A stretch of DNA of 64,000 nucleotides from Sphingobacterium deserti. Lineage in GTDB: Bacteria; Bacteroidota; Bacteroidia; Sphingobacteriales; Sphingobacteriaceae. How positions within the stretch are numbered: position 1 is the first letter of the stretch; every line of letters starts with the position of its first letter. Under the pieces are notes generated by a model. The model searched no databases, was not told the DNA's origin, and was given only the letters and a program-made list of their open reading frames with translations. Where the stretch lies: contig NZ_JJMU01000024.1 in assembly GCF_000757725.1 (NCBI RefSeq), positions 186,001-250,000 of the forward strand, in the 5' to 3' direction. Of this stretch, positions 35,230 to 44,692 are shown in pieces. Both the position numbers and the translations under genes were made by a program.

Positions 35230-36231
35230 ATGGACACATATAAAATACTATTTCTAAGCTTACTTTTATTCGTTGGAAGTTTTTGCCATGCACAAACGAC
35301 GGACAACAGGTATGAGTTGACGGTTTCTCAAACAGGCGACGCAGATTTTAAGACCATACAAGAAGCTATTAACCACGTTCGCGACCATGCGGAGAAACGG
35401 GTGACGATCCTAATCAAACCAGGAATCTATAGAGAAAAGATTGTTATCCCTTCCTTTAAGCGCAACATCACGTTGAAGGGCGAGGGGAAAGAAAAAACGA
35501 TCATTAGTTTTGATGATTATTCAGGCAAGTCTTTTCGCGGGATCGATGTTACCGGGAATCCAAAATACAGTACCTACACATCCTATACAGTTTTAATTGC
35601 GGCAAACGACTGCGCACTGGAGGACCTAACGATAGAAAATACGGCCGGAAAAGTTGGACAGGCTGTGGCTTTACACACGGAGGGCGATCGTATTTTAATT
35701 CGCAACTGTGCGATTTTAGGAAATCAAGACAGCCTTTATCTCGCTAAAGGGGGCACCAGAAACTTGATTGAAAATTGCCACATCAGCGGTACAACAGATT
35801 ATATCTTTGGCGCAGCAACCGCCTATTTTCTCCATTGCACCATAGAAAGCTTATCGAATTCATATATCACGGCAGCATCCACCACGAAGGAAGATGCATA
35901 TGGCTTTGTCTTCAAATCGTGCAACCTAGTCGCGCACGATAGCACGGTTACCAAGGTTTTCCTCGGTCGGCCTTGGCGCCCTTACGCCAAGACGGTCTTC
36001 TTGGATTGTAATATGGGAAAGCACATTGTGGGGGAGGGCTGGCATGCCTGGCCCGGCGATAAGAATTTCCCGGATAAAGAGAAGACGGCCTTTTATGCGG
36101 AGTATGCCAGTCGGGGAGCAGGTGGTGAAGACCTTTCAAAGCGTGTCCCTTGGTCGAAACAACTTCGTAAAAAGGAAGCGCGATGCTATACACAAACCGC
36201 CGTGCTGGGCGGTTGGAAGCCCTTACTATAA
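35230..36231 (+). CDS. Pectin methylesterase (CE8), copy 2
   Basis: 333 aa. Signal peptide MDTYKILFLSLLLFVGSFCH. Catalytic residues are in GKVGQAVALHTEGD (Gln), LGNQDSLYLAKG and GTTDYIFGAATAYFLHC (Asp), and FLGRPWRPYAKTVFLDC (Arg). It differs substantially from copy 1 (QDTLYTYG versus QDSLYLAK), so it is not a recent duplicate. It is cotranscribed with GH43. Two CE8 enzymes with different loops may act on differently methylated or acetylated regions. Confidence 0.93.
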   Translation: MDTYKILFLSLLLFVGSFCHAQTTDNRYELTVSQTGDADFKTIQEAINHVRDHAEKRVTILIKPGIYREKIVIPSFKRNITLKGEGKEKTIISFDDYSGKSFRGIDVTGNPKYSTYTSYTVLIAANDCALEDLTIENTAGKVGQAVALHTEGDRILIRNCAILGNQDSLYLAKGGTRNLIENCHISGTTDYIFGAATAYFLHCTIESLSNSYITAASTTKEDAYGFVFKSCNLVAHDSTVTKVFLGRPWRPYAKTVFLDCNMGKHIVGEGWHAWPGDKNFPDKEKTAFYAEYASRGAGGEDLSKRVPWSKQLRKKEARCYTQTAVLGGWKPLL

Positions 36232-36274
36232 AGCTTCGGTGGTGCCAATGAAGTAAATTTTTGCAGCGTGATAA

Positions 36275-36299
36275 TGCCCTTATCAAAAAACTAAGGGCA
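36275..36299 (+). terminator. Hairpin after CE8 copy 2
   Basis: TGCCCTTA and TAAGGGCA pair around TCAAAAAAC, 43 bases after the stop codon. Only a short T-run (CGTTTG) follows. Confidence 0.4.
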
Positions 36300-36328
36300 C
36301 GTTTGTGCTTGATTAATTTTTTAATCCC

Positions 36329-36360
36329 GATCACTCGCCCTGTTTTTAAGGCGGGTGATC
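36329..36360. terminator. Bidirectional terminator between CE8 and GH92
   Basis: GATCACTCGCC and GGCGGGTGATC pair with one wobble around CTGTTTTTAA, between convergent genes. GTTTTT follows shortly on the plus side, and the minus side runs into TTAAAAAATTAA. Confidence 0.55.
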
Positions 36361-36376
36361 AGGTGTTTTTGAAGAA

Positions 36377-38446
36377 CTATCTCCCTTGCTTTGAAGAGGT
36401 CGATGTGAGATCCGAGATCCACATACTGTCTGCACCATAGCTTGATGGCTCCTCGCCGGCTTCTATTTCCAGTTGTCCGCCCTTTGCAATTTCTTCATGG
36501 CGAAGCCATAGGCGGTTGATATCTTTGCCATTTAAGCGCACGCGATGAATGTAGCGATTTTTATCCCCGAAATTGATGACATTTATGGTAAATGCGGAAC
36601 GCCCTTTTCCCAGCGTGATAGAAGGGAATAAGGGCACATTAAGATAATAAATAGGTTCGCCCACCAAGGGTTGCTGTAGGCCAAGGGCAGTCATCACAAA
36701 CCAGCCAGACATCGCGCCGGCATCGTCATCCATGGTGCGTACAAATGCCTTCGGTTCGTTTTTATAAATACGATCAATAAAAGGATCAATACCACGACTG
36801 TTGTCATTGAAATAATATTGCACAACGGTATCCAGCGCTAGCTCTTGCACGAGTGATTGGTATCGCCAAGGCTTGTCGCTCGCATAATAAAGGGTAGGCG
36901 ATTGTATATCGGGCTCATTGGCTCGGTTGAAATAGTGGTTATCAAAAAAATCGTCTAGCTGCTTGCTAAGCGCGGCCTTGCCACCTATCAGTTTCGTTAG
37001 TCCTGCCAAGTCATATGGGACATTCCAGCGATATTGCCGGATAGTTCCCTGATACATATTTCGCGCTGACATACGATCTATATCTCTTTTAGAGAGATCT
37101 CTAAATTCTTTATTCCAAATGGATGTGTATGTTTTGCTGCGTTCTAGGAATCTTTTTTTATCACGCGGAACGAGTTGTGCCATGGCCCACATGTCATAAG
37201 CCGCTTCAAGATATTTATCAGGTTTTGAAAAGTCAAAACGTGTCGTATCTTTTACCAGAGAATCTGTAATGCCACGTACATCTATGTCAAACCCTTTATT
37301 TTTAGCATCCAGCAATACGATGGCCGCATGTTCTGTACGTACAGAATTTGCCGGTTCGTGCGGACCTGCGAAATCGTATTTGCCATATCTGTACAAGTCG
37401 GCGATGGAGTTGCTGATATCCTGATAGCGATCCGGGAAAGCTAATGCCAATAATGGCAGCTGCGTTTTGTAATTATCCCATATCGCCCAACCGTGATAGC
37501 GCTTGCCTTTTGCTCGGTGTACATTACCATCTGTGCCCCGGAATGCGCCGTTGTTTTCCGAAATTTGATAAGGCGATTGTAGCGTACGGTAAAATAAGCT
37601 GTAAAATAACTTTTGTCGATCTGCATCACCCTTTACCACGATTTGAGAAAGCAGCTCTTCCCAATTTTGCTGGGACCGCTTTTTCACCGATTGATAATTC
37701 TCCGCCGCATTTTTTCTTAAAGTTTGCAGAGCCGATGCTTCATCTACAGCAGAGAAAGCCACCTTCAGTTCCACATCTTCCGAGTCGACAGGTAAAGTAA
37801 GATCGATAAAATATTCACCTTGCTTTAAGGCTCCTTTAGGCAAAGCAATGGCGTAGTAAATGGTATAAGTTCCTACGTGGCAAGTCGTTTTCGCTTTGAT
37901 TTGTCCAGAAAGCGTTCCATCGTGGAGTATGTTATACTGATTAGAAACAAATGCGCCGTTGAAAGCATGATTTAACACGAGCTTGATTCCCTTCTTGCCT
38001 TTTTTAAAGGTGTACTGATGAATACCTATATTCTCGTGAACAGCAAACCGTGCGTTAAGCCCGTTACCTTCCATGCTAACCTCATAGAAGCCGGGCCCGG
38101 CCTGCTCCTTCGCTTTATTCCATATATGCACGGAATCTCCTGAGTAAGGCTGTACGAAAAGCAGTCCTCCACTTCCCATGCACCCAACACCTTCAAACCT
38201 GTTGTGCGTGAAGCCAACAATTCTTTTCGCATCGTGCTCGTAACCCGCATGCAGGTGCGGCCACGTTTGTGGTGCAATATCCATTTGGTGAAAGGGCGAT
38301 GAAGCGCCGGGAGACAATTGTCCGTGATCCCCAGAGGTGCCTAGAAATACGTTTACTTGATCAGCGAATGGCTGTTGGGCTTTTACGGGGAATGAACCAA
38401 TAAACAGAGCTATAGAGAGTACGAGTAGGTTGAGGTTTTGAAACAT
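36377..38446 (-). CDS. GH92-family alpha-mannosidase-like glycosidase
   Basis: 689 aa. Signal peptide MFQNLNLLVLSIALFIGSFP. The N-terminal beta-sandwich domain (VNVFLGTSGDHGQLSPGASS) and the (alpha/alpha)6 catalytic domain (KRYHGWAIWDNYKTQLPLLA, FYRTLQSPYQISE) match GH92. The family block usually written GNEDxGQMSAWYV reads MDDDAGAMSGWFVMTALGLQ, so a Glu commonly conserved there is Asp. GH92 enzymes are calcium-dependent exo-alpha-mannosidases. It is the last gene of a susC-susD-DUF218-GH92 string; its close partners are the SusCD pair, not the pectinases, so the target is more likely a mannose-containing glycan. Confidence 0.85.
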   Translation of the reverse strand: MFQNLNLLVLSIALFIGSFPVKAQQPFADQVNVFLGTSGDHGQLSPGASSPFHQMDIAPQTWPHLHAGYEHDAKRIVGFTHNRFEGVGCMGSGGLLFVQPYSGDSVHIWNKAKEQAGPGFYEVSMEGNGLNARFAVHENIGIHQYTFKKGKKGIKLVLNHAFNGAFVSNQYNILHDGTLSGQIKAKTTCHVGTYTIYYAIALPKGALKQGEYFIDLTLPVDSEDVELKVAFSAVDEASALQTLRKNAAENYQSVKKRSQQNWEELLSQIVVKGDADRQKLFYSLFYRTLQSPYQISENNGAFRGTDGNVHRAKGKRYHGWAIWDNYKTQLPLLALAFPDRYQDISNSIADLYRYGKYDFAGPHEPANSVRTEHAAIVLLDAKNKGFDIDVRGITDSLVKDTTRFDFSKPDKYLEAAYDMWAMAQLVPRDKKRFLERSKTYTSIWNKEFRDLSKRDIDRMSARNMYQGTIRQYRWNVPYDLAGLTKLIGGKAALSKQLDDFFDNHYFNRANEPDIQSPTLYYASDKPWRYQSLVQELALDTVVQYYFNDNSRGIDPFIDRIYKNEPKAFVRTMDDDAGAMSGWFVMTALGLQQPLVGEPIYYLNVPLFPSITLGKGRSAFTINVINFGDKNRYIHRVRLNGKDINRLWLRHEEIAKGGQLEIEAGEEPSSYGADSMWISDLTSTSSKQGR

Positions 38447-38501
38447 GCAGAAGTTGATTTGCGACTAAAATAGGTAATTAAAACGGTTTAGTCAATCCTA
38501 T

Positions 38502-39752
38502 TTAGGGGTCTAATGGTTCATCCGGATCAATAGTAAGCGCTTCTTGAGTTGGCTTAAATTCTATGATTACCGGACTAATGCGCTTGCCTAAAACGTAAGG
38601 CACATAGCCCAATTCGTGTATACAGCGTTGCTCCATCCGCTCTACAGCGTCAATATGTGCTATGCTGCTGTTTACTATGGCAAACTTATCTTTCGGAAAG
38701 CCATAATTGAGCATGATGCGAGCTGTATTACGAAGATTGGTCGTGGTATGACGCGCATGCGGATCAATCAATATTGCTTCTTCCGGAACGAGAAGTACAT
38801 CCATCAAATATTTTTTCATCTCCAAAGCCTCAATGTATGGCGTTTTGTAGGGGTGCACGCGTCCGCCAGAAACCACAATAAAGGGAGCGAGGCCATCAAA
38901 GTAACTCCGTGCTGCCATTCTACTGCGGAGCATACCACCCGGACTAATGGGTTGATTATAAATTTCCGGACCAGCACCCAGGGTCAACAGCAAGCTATAC
39001 GGATATCTGTCAAAATCTGTTTTTGCTATAGCCTCATATGCGGCCTTGTTTTCTTGGGAAATTAAGGGCTCCAACTGTGCCGCGTCCCAACGTTCGTTAA
39101 TTTCCAGCAAGCGAACAGCGGTTAGTAAGGTCATGTTCCAGACTTGTTCAGGGGCTCTCGTGTCAGTAAGCACGTCCTGTCTGACATCTCTTAACAGCGA
39201 CAGATAACGAGGATCTGCAATATTAAACGAGATGGAATCGATTTTTGGGTAGTTAGGTTTAGCTGCTCCTGCATACACATCAATGACATAATTCATGGCA
39301 TGTAAATCCTGACGAATCGCCTTGGCGGCGTAATCCCCTATTTTTTTACCGGCAGAAATACCATAAGCATGGCTAGGTAAAAGTTTATTGTGGAATAATG
39401 TTGCTAAAGCTTTATCGTTTTCTAGGTGCTTCACGACAGTTTTTGTCAGGCTCTCGATTTCTTCTGACGTCCATTTAAAGGCCGCCAGGAAACAGGATAA
39501 TTCCTTACAGCCCTCGCTCATTTTGTAGCGAAGTTCTCGCTTTTTTAGCAGATCGTGAAGTGCCTTATCAGCGGCAATGATATTTGGAAGGATCGATGTG
39601 TCTTGCATCAACACATAGGTCGCGAAATAATTTTTTGCGATCACCCAGTCTTGTGGGGTTTTATAAGTAGCATAATCCTGTGCTCGTGCTAGCTGTAAAT
39701 AGCCAAGCACAAGCATCAGGATCATTGCTTTCAGCAAATTGCCCATTACCAT
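38502..39752 (-). CDS. Secreted DUF218 (YdcF/ElyC-like) protein
   Basis: 416 aa. Signal peptide MGNLLKAMILMLVLGYLQLA (ATG at 39746; another ATG two codons upstream), then a helical N-terminal region and a C-terminal DUF218 domain with LLLTLGAGPEIYNQPISPGG, FIVVSGGRVHPYKTPYIEAL and RHTTTNLRNTARIMLNYGF. The last is the conserved nucleotide/sugar-phosphate-type pocket of YdcF/SanA/ElyC proteins, whose biochemical roles are poorly known (envelope homeostasis in E. coli). Placement five bases after susD and 55 bases before GH92 implies a role in the same glycan system. Confidence 0.8.
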   Translation of the reverse strand: MVMGNLLKAMILMLVLGYLQLARAQDYATYKTPQDWVIAKNYFATYVLMQDTSILPNIIAADKALHDLLKKRELRYKMSEGCKELSCFLAAFKWTSEEIESLTKTVVKHLENDKALATLFHNKLLPSHAYGISAGKKIGDYAAKAIRQDLHAMNYVIDVYAGAAKPNYPKIDSISFNIADPRYLSLLRDVRQDVLTDTRAPEQVWNMTLLTAVRLLEINERWDAAQLEPLISQENKAAYEAIAKTDFDRYPYSLLLTLGAGPEIYNQPISPGGMLRSRMAARSYFDGLAPFIVVSGGRVHPYKTPYIEALEMKKYLMDVLLVPEEAILIDPHARHTTTNLRNTARIMLNYGFPKDKFAIVNSSIAHIDAVERMEQRCIHELGYVPYVLGKRISPVIIEFKPTQEALTIDPDEPLDP

Positions 39753-39757
39753 ATGAA

Positions 39758-41278
39758 TTAATACCCAGGATTTTGGTACATCCTTGTTGGATCTAGTTGA
39801 TATTCGTCAAATGGAATTGGATAATAGCGATCTTTTGTCGTGATGTTAGACAGCTGCGCATTCCCGTAGTCTGATTGACTTTTTGCTTTAAAATAGTTTA
39901 CCAATCCTTGCGCATCATAGTTGCGGACTAGGTCAAACCAACGGTGATTTTCGAAAGCAAGTTCGACGCGGCGTTCGTGCAAAATTGCATCTTTCAATGT
40001 CGGGTATTTCGAATTGTAAGCAGGGATGTTTTTCGATGCAGCATAGGATGGTAAACCAGCTCTTTCCCGCACTTCATCGAGCAAAGCAATAGCTTCCGCC
40101 TCTTTTCCGAGCTTCATTTTTGTCTCCGCGAGTAGCAACATCACGTCAGCATAGCGAATTAAAATCCAATCATTTCCGCCCCAGCCTTGTGAACCAGAAG
40201 CCTCGCTGTTATCGCGAAACTTGGTGATAAACCAGTCGCTTACTTGCGGGTGTTCCGCAAATTTTATAGAGAAATCTTTTCTACGATCGCTTGTTTCGTA
40301 GTCGTTTACCAAATCCATTTTGACATTACCACCAATACCTGTTGATGGGTATCTCGAATTAATTGTTTCCCCTCGAGCTTGATTATTACGGGCTATGGAT
40401 GAACTGTAATTTTGGTCGCCTTGCAGATATTGTACTTGAAAGACCAACTCTTTACATGTCATCTTGCTATCCACATCAAAAACTTGCTCGTAAGGTATTT
40501 CGTTGAGCTTGCCGAACGTGCGCATGCCATATGCTGCCGTTAGATATTGTTCTGCACGTTGTAGGTTTTCAGCACTTCTTTCAGCAGCAATGGATCCCAT
40601 CGTTAAGTACACCTGTCCTAAAATAGCATTTATAGCTGCTTTGGACGTTCTTCCGACAGCATATTCCCATTGTGTATTTGGTAGATTACTATCGAGCGCC
40701 TCCGTCAAATCGGTAACAATCTGTGCATAGATAGCCGCTTCAGGTTGCCTGTAGGCCAATTCGCTTGCTTGCTCTTTATTTGTTACCTCTACCGTTGCGA
40801 GCGGTAGATCCCCAAATTTCCGTACCATATGGAAATACAGCAGACCGCGTAGAAACTTCGTTTCAGCAAGGTAGCGCTTTTTAACATCTTCGTTGCTAAA
40901 GGTTACTTGGTCGATTCTTGACAAAATCGTATTGCATCGCGCAATACCGTCGTACATATTTGACCAATGTGATTTTAAGTACGAATTACTTGGTAAAATA
41001 GAGAAATCATTGAATTGAAAAGGTTCGCCGGCATTTGACTGATTGTCGTCACGACCGGTGTTATCCGAGCGCTCTTCGCTAAATAGCGTGCTACCTTCGC
41101 CTAAATTGTTTCCCGAGCGCAACGCTTGGTAGGCACCATTGACGGCTAGCAAAACATCGTTTTCAGTCTCAAAAAATTTTTCGACAACAACCGCATTTGG
41201 ATCGAGTTGGTTTAGGAAATCCTCTTTGCAAGAAGCTAAACTCAACAGAAGAAAGGGTAAAATATATCTTTTTTTCAT
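39758..41278 (-). CDS. SusD/RagB family lipoprotein, second locus
   Basis: 506 aa. Lipoprotein signal MKKRYILPFLLLSLASC, then KEDFLNQLDPNAVVVEKFFE typical of SusD starts. The TPR-rich middle has KRYLAETKFLRGLLYFHMVR and GRTSKAAINAILGQVYLTMG; the C-terminal signature is HERRVELAFENHRWFDLVRN, then KDRYYPIPFDEYQLDPT. It is the surface lid for the SusC encoded 56 bases upstream. Intact and full length. Confidence 0.94.
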   Translation of the reverse strand: MKKRYILPFLLLSLASCKEDFLNQLDPNAVVVEKFFETENDVLLAVNGAYQALRSGNNLGEGSTLFSEERSDNTGRDDNQSNAGEPFQFNDFSILPSNSYLKSHWSNMYDGIARCNTILSRIDQVTFSNEDVKKRYLAETKFLRGLLYFHMVRKFGDLPLATVEVTNKEQASELAYRQPEAAIYAQIVTDLTEALDSNLPNTQWEYAVGRTSKAAINAILGQVYLTMGSIAAERSAENLQRAEQYLTAAYGMRTFGKLNEIPYEQVFDVDSKMTCKELVFQVQYLQGDQNYSSSIARNNQARGETINSRYPSTGIGGNVKMDLVNDYETSDRRKDFSIKFAEHPQVSDWFITKFRDNSEASGSQGWGGNDWILIRYADVMLLLAETKMKLGKEAEAIALLDEVRERAGLPSYAASKNIPAYNSKYPTLKDAILHERRVELAFENHRWFDLVRNYDAQGLVNYFKAKSQSDYGNAQLSNITTKDRYYPIPFDEYQLDPTRMYQNPGY

Positions 41279-41334
41279 TATAGTTTTTTTAAGAGCAAGC
41301 CATTTTCACCGATAGGGGCTTACGCAAACAATTT

Positions 41335-44300
41335 TTAAAATGTGACTTTCAAACCTAGATTATAACCTCTGACTAATGGATATAACCCGTAGTCTACGCC
41401 GGGTGTTAAGTTTCCGCGTTGGTTGTAGTCTGGCTCTGGATTATAGCCTTTGTATTTGGTGATGGTAAACGGGTTTTCAACACTTGCAAATACTCTTACG
41501 CCGGCAATTTTTAACTTCGTTGTTAACGATTGCGGGACATTATAGCCTAGCATCACGTTTGTCATGCGCAAGAATGAACCATCCTGCAGGTAAAAAGAAG
41601 AAAGGCGTGTGCTGTTACTTTGCGTACCGGCACGCGAGGCACGGTACACTTGGCCGTTTCCTGGATTAGCAGCAGAGCGATAGCGTTGTGCTACATCAGC
41701 ATATTGGTTTCCGGAACCTTCCATGTTGTAGAGATAGTAATCGTAACCATCCAAGACCATATTGCCTTGTGATCCATTGAATGAAGCCCGGATGTCGAAT
41801 TGTTTATAGGAAGCATTAAGCGCAAAACCGTAGGTAAAATCCGGATGTGGATTGCCAATTACACGTTTATCTGCATCATTCACGATGCCATTGCCATCCA
41901 CATCTTCAAAGTACAGATCGCCGGGTTGCATAGGGTTTGTAGAGCTTGCTGATGGGGCTACTGTTTTGTAGTTTTCCTCTGTGGCTACACCCAAGACCTG
42001 GAACCCATAGAACATACCGATAGGGCTACCCTCTTGTGTAATATGTGTGATGTATGAGCGCTCCGCACCGTTTGTCATAATGGTCGCAGCTCCACCTAAA
42101 TCAAGCACCTTATTTCGGTTCACGTTAATATTACCGCTAAAGCCCAATTGAAAATCTCCGGTTCTAATCAATGTTGCATCCAACTGTATGTCGAATCCCT
42201 TATTTTCCACCTTGCTGTCACGCAGATTTGTCAAGATTGATGTAGCGCCAGAAAGAGCGGATACGGGTTGATTGAATAGCAGGTTGAAGGAGCGGCTTCG
42301 GTAAAGGTTTGTCATAATATTCACGCGCCCGTTAAATAGGCCGATGTCTATTCCCGCGTTGTACTGCGAGGTTGATTCCCACCCTAATCCTGTATCTTGG
42401 AAATCATTCGGCCAATAGCCTGTCGCTACGTTATCTCCGATGATGACACCTCCCGGCGAGCTCATTGTTGTCATGTTTCGGTAATCCCCGATATTGTTGT
42501 TACCACTTAAACCCCAGCTTGCTCTTAGTTTTACGGAAGAACCATTTCCTAACCAGCTATTGTAAAACTCTTCGTTAGACAATGTCCAGCCAGCAGATAC
42601 GGAGGGAAAAGTTCCCCACTTTGTTTCCGATCCGAAACGGGATGAGCCGTCGGTACGGAAGGATGCCGAAAGAAAATATTTAGCATCGTAATTGTACATG
42701 ACGCGGCTAAAGTACGATTGTAATGTTGTAACTCTTTTAAAAGCGTCTTGTAAGGTAAAGTTGGTCGGATCTGCGCCCTTATCTGTAATTTCACCAATTT
42801 TATCATTTTGGAAACCGTTCGCCCTGACATGAATTTGGTCAATATCTGTCCGCTGTGCAGAATAACCCAATAATGCATTTATCTGATGCTTTTCGTTAAA
42901 CGTTTTATTGTAATTAAGCGTGGTTTCTACCAATTTGTCGATTTCGCTTCGCGTGCGGGCATCGGCATAGGCGCCGGTTATTGCTTGTGCGGAATATGGT
43001 GGATTATTACCGTTAGAAATGCTGGTAGGACGATAATAATCATACTTTTCGTCATAGGTCGATAGACCTCCGTTAACTTTGAGGTTTAATCCTTTCAAAA
43101 TCTCAAAGTCGGCAAAGGCATTGTACAGCCCCCGCTTACCACGACGGTTGTTTTTGATCATGGTTACATAAGCCAGCGGATTTTCCGGATTTTGAATCCC
43201 GAAATTGTTTGCAGACAAATCAGCCATAAGATACTGCGCGTAGCTGCCATCTTCATTATAGACGGGTAGCGTAGGCAGATAGAGCAATGCAGCCATAGAC
43301 GGGCTGCGGTCATAGCGACCGGTGGTAACTTCGTTATTATCATTGTACGTGAAGGACACATTAGCTCCTACCGTCAAGCGATCATTTACTTTCGAATCAA
43401 TATTCGTACGGAAGTTAAAAACCTGCTGATCTGTGCCCAGCATTATACCGTCTTGATTTTGATATGAACCGCTTATCAGGTACCTTGTTTTATCATTTCC
43501 GCCATATGCAGATAGGTTATGACGCTGAAAAGGTGCATTCCGGTACAAAGCATCTTGCCAATCTGTATCGTATTGAGCGCGTTTTGCAGTACCTGTCGCA
43601 AAATCATAATACTCTTCAGGAATGGATACCGACCCTGCGTTTCCAACCCGGCTTACACGCGTAGCGTTATCATCAGTTCGCATAGCGTCAGTCCAAGTTC
43701 CGCCTCTGTTGACCACCAAATCTTTGTAGGCATTGTTCCTGCCATCAATCAAGAGATCGATAAATTCTTCGGAGTTGAGTAGATCAATTTTTTTTGATAG
43801 TTGACCAAAACCTCCCAAAACTTCGTAATCTATATTACTTTTTCCCTCTTTTCCACGTTTGGTTGTAATTAAGACAACACCGCCTGCTGCTCGCGATCCG
43901 TAAATCGCTGCTGAAGCGGCATCTTTTAGCACATCAATTGTCTCGATATCATTTGGGTTGATGTTTAGGTTATTACCAGCGGGGTATCCGTCGATAACAT
44001 ACAACGGATCTGAACCCGCATTGATAGATCCCATTCCGCGTACACGAATCTTCGTGCCATCGTATGGCGCACCACTAGTTTGCATTACCTGCACGCCGGC
44101 AATTTTACCTACTAGAGCTTGCGACAGTTTAGGTGAGTTTAGGTTCAGCTCCTCGGCCTTAACGCTGGCAATAGCACCGGTAACATCTGATTTACGAACG
44201 CGTTGGTAACCGATCGAAACAAGAACCTCATCTATCGCTTGGGATTGGGATTCCATAGAAAATACGAGATTATCTACGGTTGTCGCCTGCTGATCCACTG

Positions 44301-44586
44301 GATTGAAACCAATGTACCGCACCGATAGCATGTCACCCTTAACGCCCGAAAGGGCGAATGTTCCGTCGCTACTCGTTTGAACACTTTGTTTAGTGCGCGC
44401 GTTGGTTACAGTGGCCCCAGCAATAGGGTTGCCCTGAGAGTCTAACACTTTACCGCGTAAATTTTGTTGATCTTTTTCAATGTTTGTTATTAAGCCGTTG
44501 CTTTCATTTATGTGTGCGCTTGCTGGGAGTGAAGCAGCACTTAGTGAAAGTAACAGCCAGAGTAATCTGGATGGTTTAGAATACAT
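41335..44586 (-). CDS. SusC/RagA-type TonB-dependent transporter, second locus
   Basis: 1083 aa from the ATG at 44586, which begins a signal peptide MYSKPSRLLWLLLSLSAASL. The frame is open to 44610, but that codon overlaps the TAggTTTG promoter box, so the shorter start is better. After the signal: CarboxypepD_reg-like domain (LRGKVLDSQGNPIAGATVTN), the connector IDEVLVSIGYQRVRKSDVTG, plug (IRVRGMGSINAGSDPLYVID) and the barrel ending NLGLKVTF. No STN domain. It forms the outer-membrane channel of the GH92 locus. Confidence 0.94.
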   Translation of the reverse strand: MYSKPSRLLWLLLSLSAASLPASAHINESNGLITNIEKDQQNLRGKVLDSQGNPIAGATVTNARTKQSVQTSSDGTFALSGVKGDMLSVRYIGFNPVDQQATTVDNLVFSMESQSQAIDEVLVSIGYQRVRKSDVTGAIASVKAEELNLNSPKLSQALVGKIAGVQVMQTSGAPYDGTKIRVRGMGSINAGSDPLYVIDGYPAGNNLNINPNDIETIDVLKDAASAAIYGSRAAGGVVLITTKRGKEGKSNIDYEVLGGFGQLSKKIDLLNSEEFIDLLIDGRNNAYKDLVVNRGGTWTDAMRTDDNATRVSRVGNAGSVSIPEEYYDFATGTAKRAQYDTDWQDALYRNAPFQRHNLSAYGGNDKTRYLISGSYQNQDGIMLGTDQQVFNFRTNIDSKVNDRLTVGANVSFTYNDNNEVTTGRYDRSPSMAALLYLPTLPVYNEDGSYAQYLMADLSANNFGIQNPENPLAYVTMIKNNRRGKRGLYNAFADFEILKGLNLKVNGGLSTYDEKYDYYRPTSISNGNNPPYSAQAITGAYADARTRSEIDKLVETTLNYNKTFNEKHQINALLGYSAQRTDIDQIHVRANGFQNDKIGEITDKGADPTNFTLQDAFKRVTTLQSYFSRVMYNYDAKYFLSASFRTDGSSRFGSETKWGTFPSVSAGWTLSNEEFYNSWLGNGSSVKLRASWGLSGNNNIGDYRNMTTMSSPGGVIIGDNVATGYWPNDFQDTGLGWESTSQYNAGIDIGLFNGRVNIMTNLYRSRSFNLLFNQPVSALSGATSILTNLRDSKVENKGFDIQLDATLIRTGDFQLGFSGNINVNRNKVLDLGGAATIMTNGAERSYITHITQEGSPIGMFYGFQVLGVATEENYKTVAPSASSTNPMQPGDLYFEDVDGNGIVNDADKRVIGNPHPDFTYGFALNASYKQFDIRASFNGSQGNMVLDGYDYYLYNMEGSGNQYADVAQRYRSAANPGNGQVYRASRAGTQSNSTRLSSFYLQDGSFLRMTNVMLGYNVPQSLTTKLKIAGVRVFASVENPFTITKYKGYNPEPDYNQRGNLTPGVDYGLYPLVRGYNLGLKVTF

Positions 44587-44607
44587 TTCTTCACTTATTA
44601 GTTGCCG

Positions 44608-44615
44608 CAAACCTA
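44608..44615 (-). promoter_or_regulatory. -7 box of the second susC operon
   Basis: TAGGTTTG on the minus strand is a perfect TAnnTTTG box, 22 bases before the ATG at 44586; the expected start gives a short leader. The -33 part is not clear. Confidence 0.5.
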
Positions 44616-44692
44616 GCAGTCTAATGTTATGAAGACGTTAATAAAACTTTATAATATTATTAGGTAAATCGTATTAGCTAGACATGGCAAGA

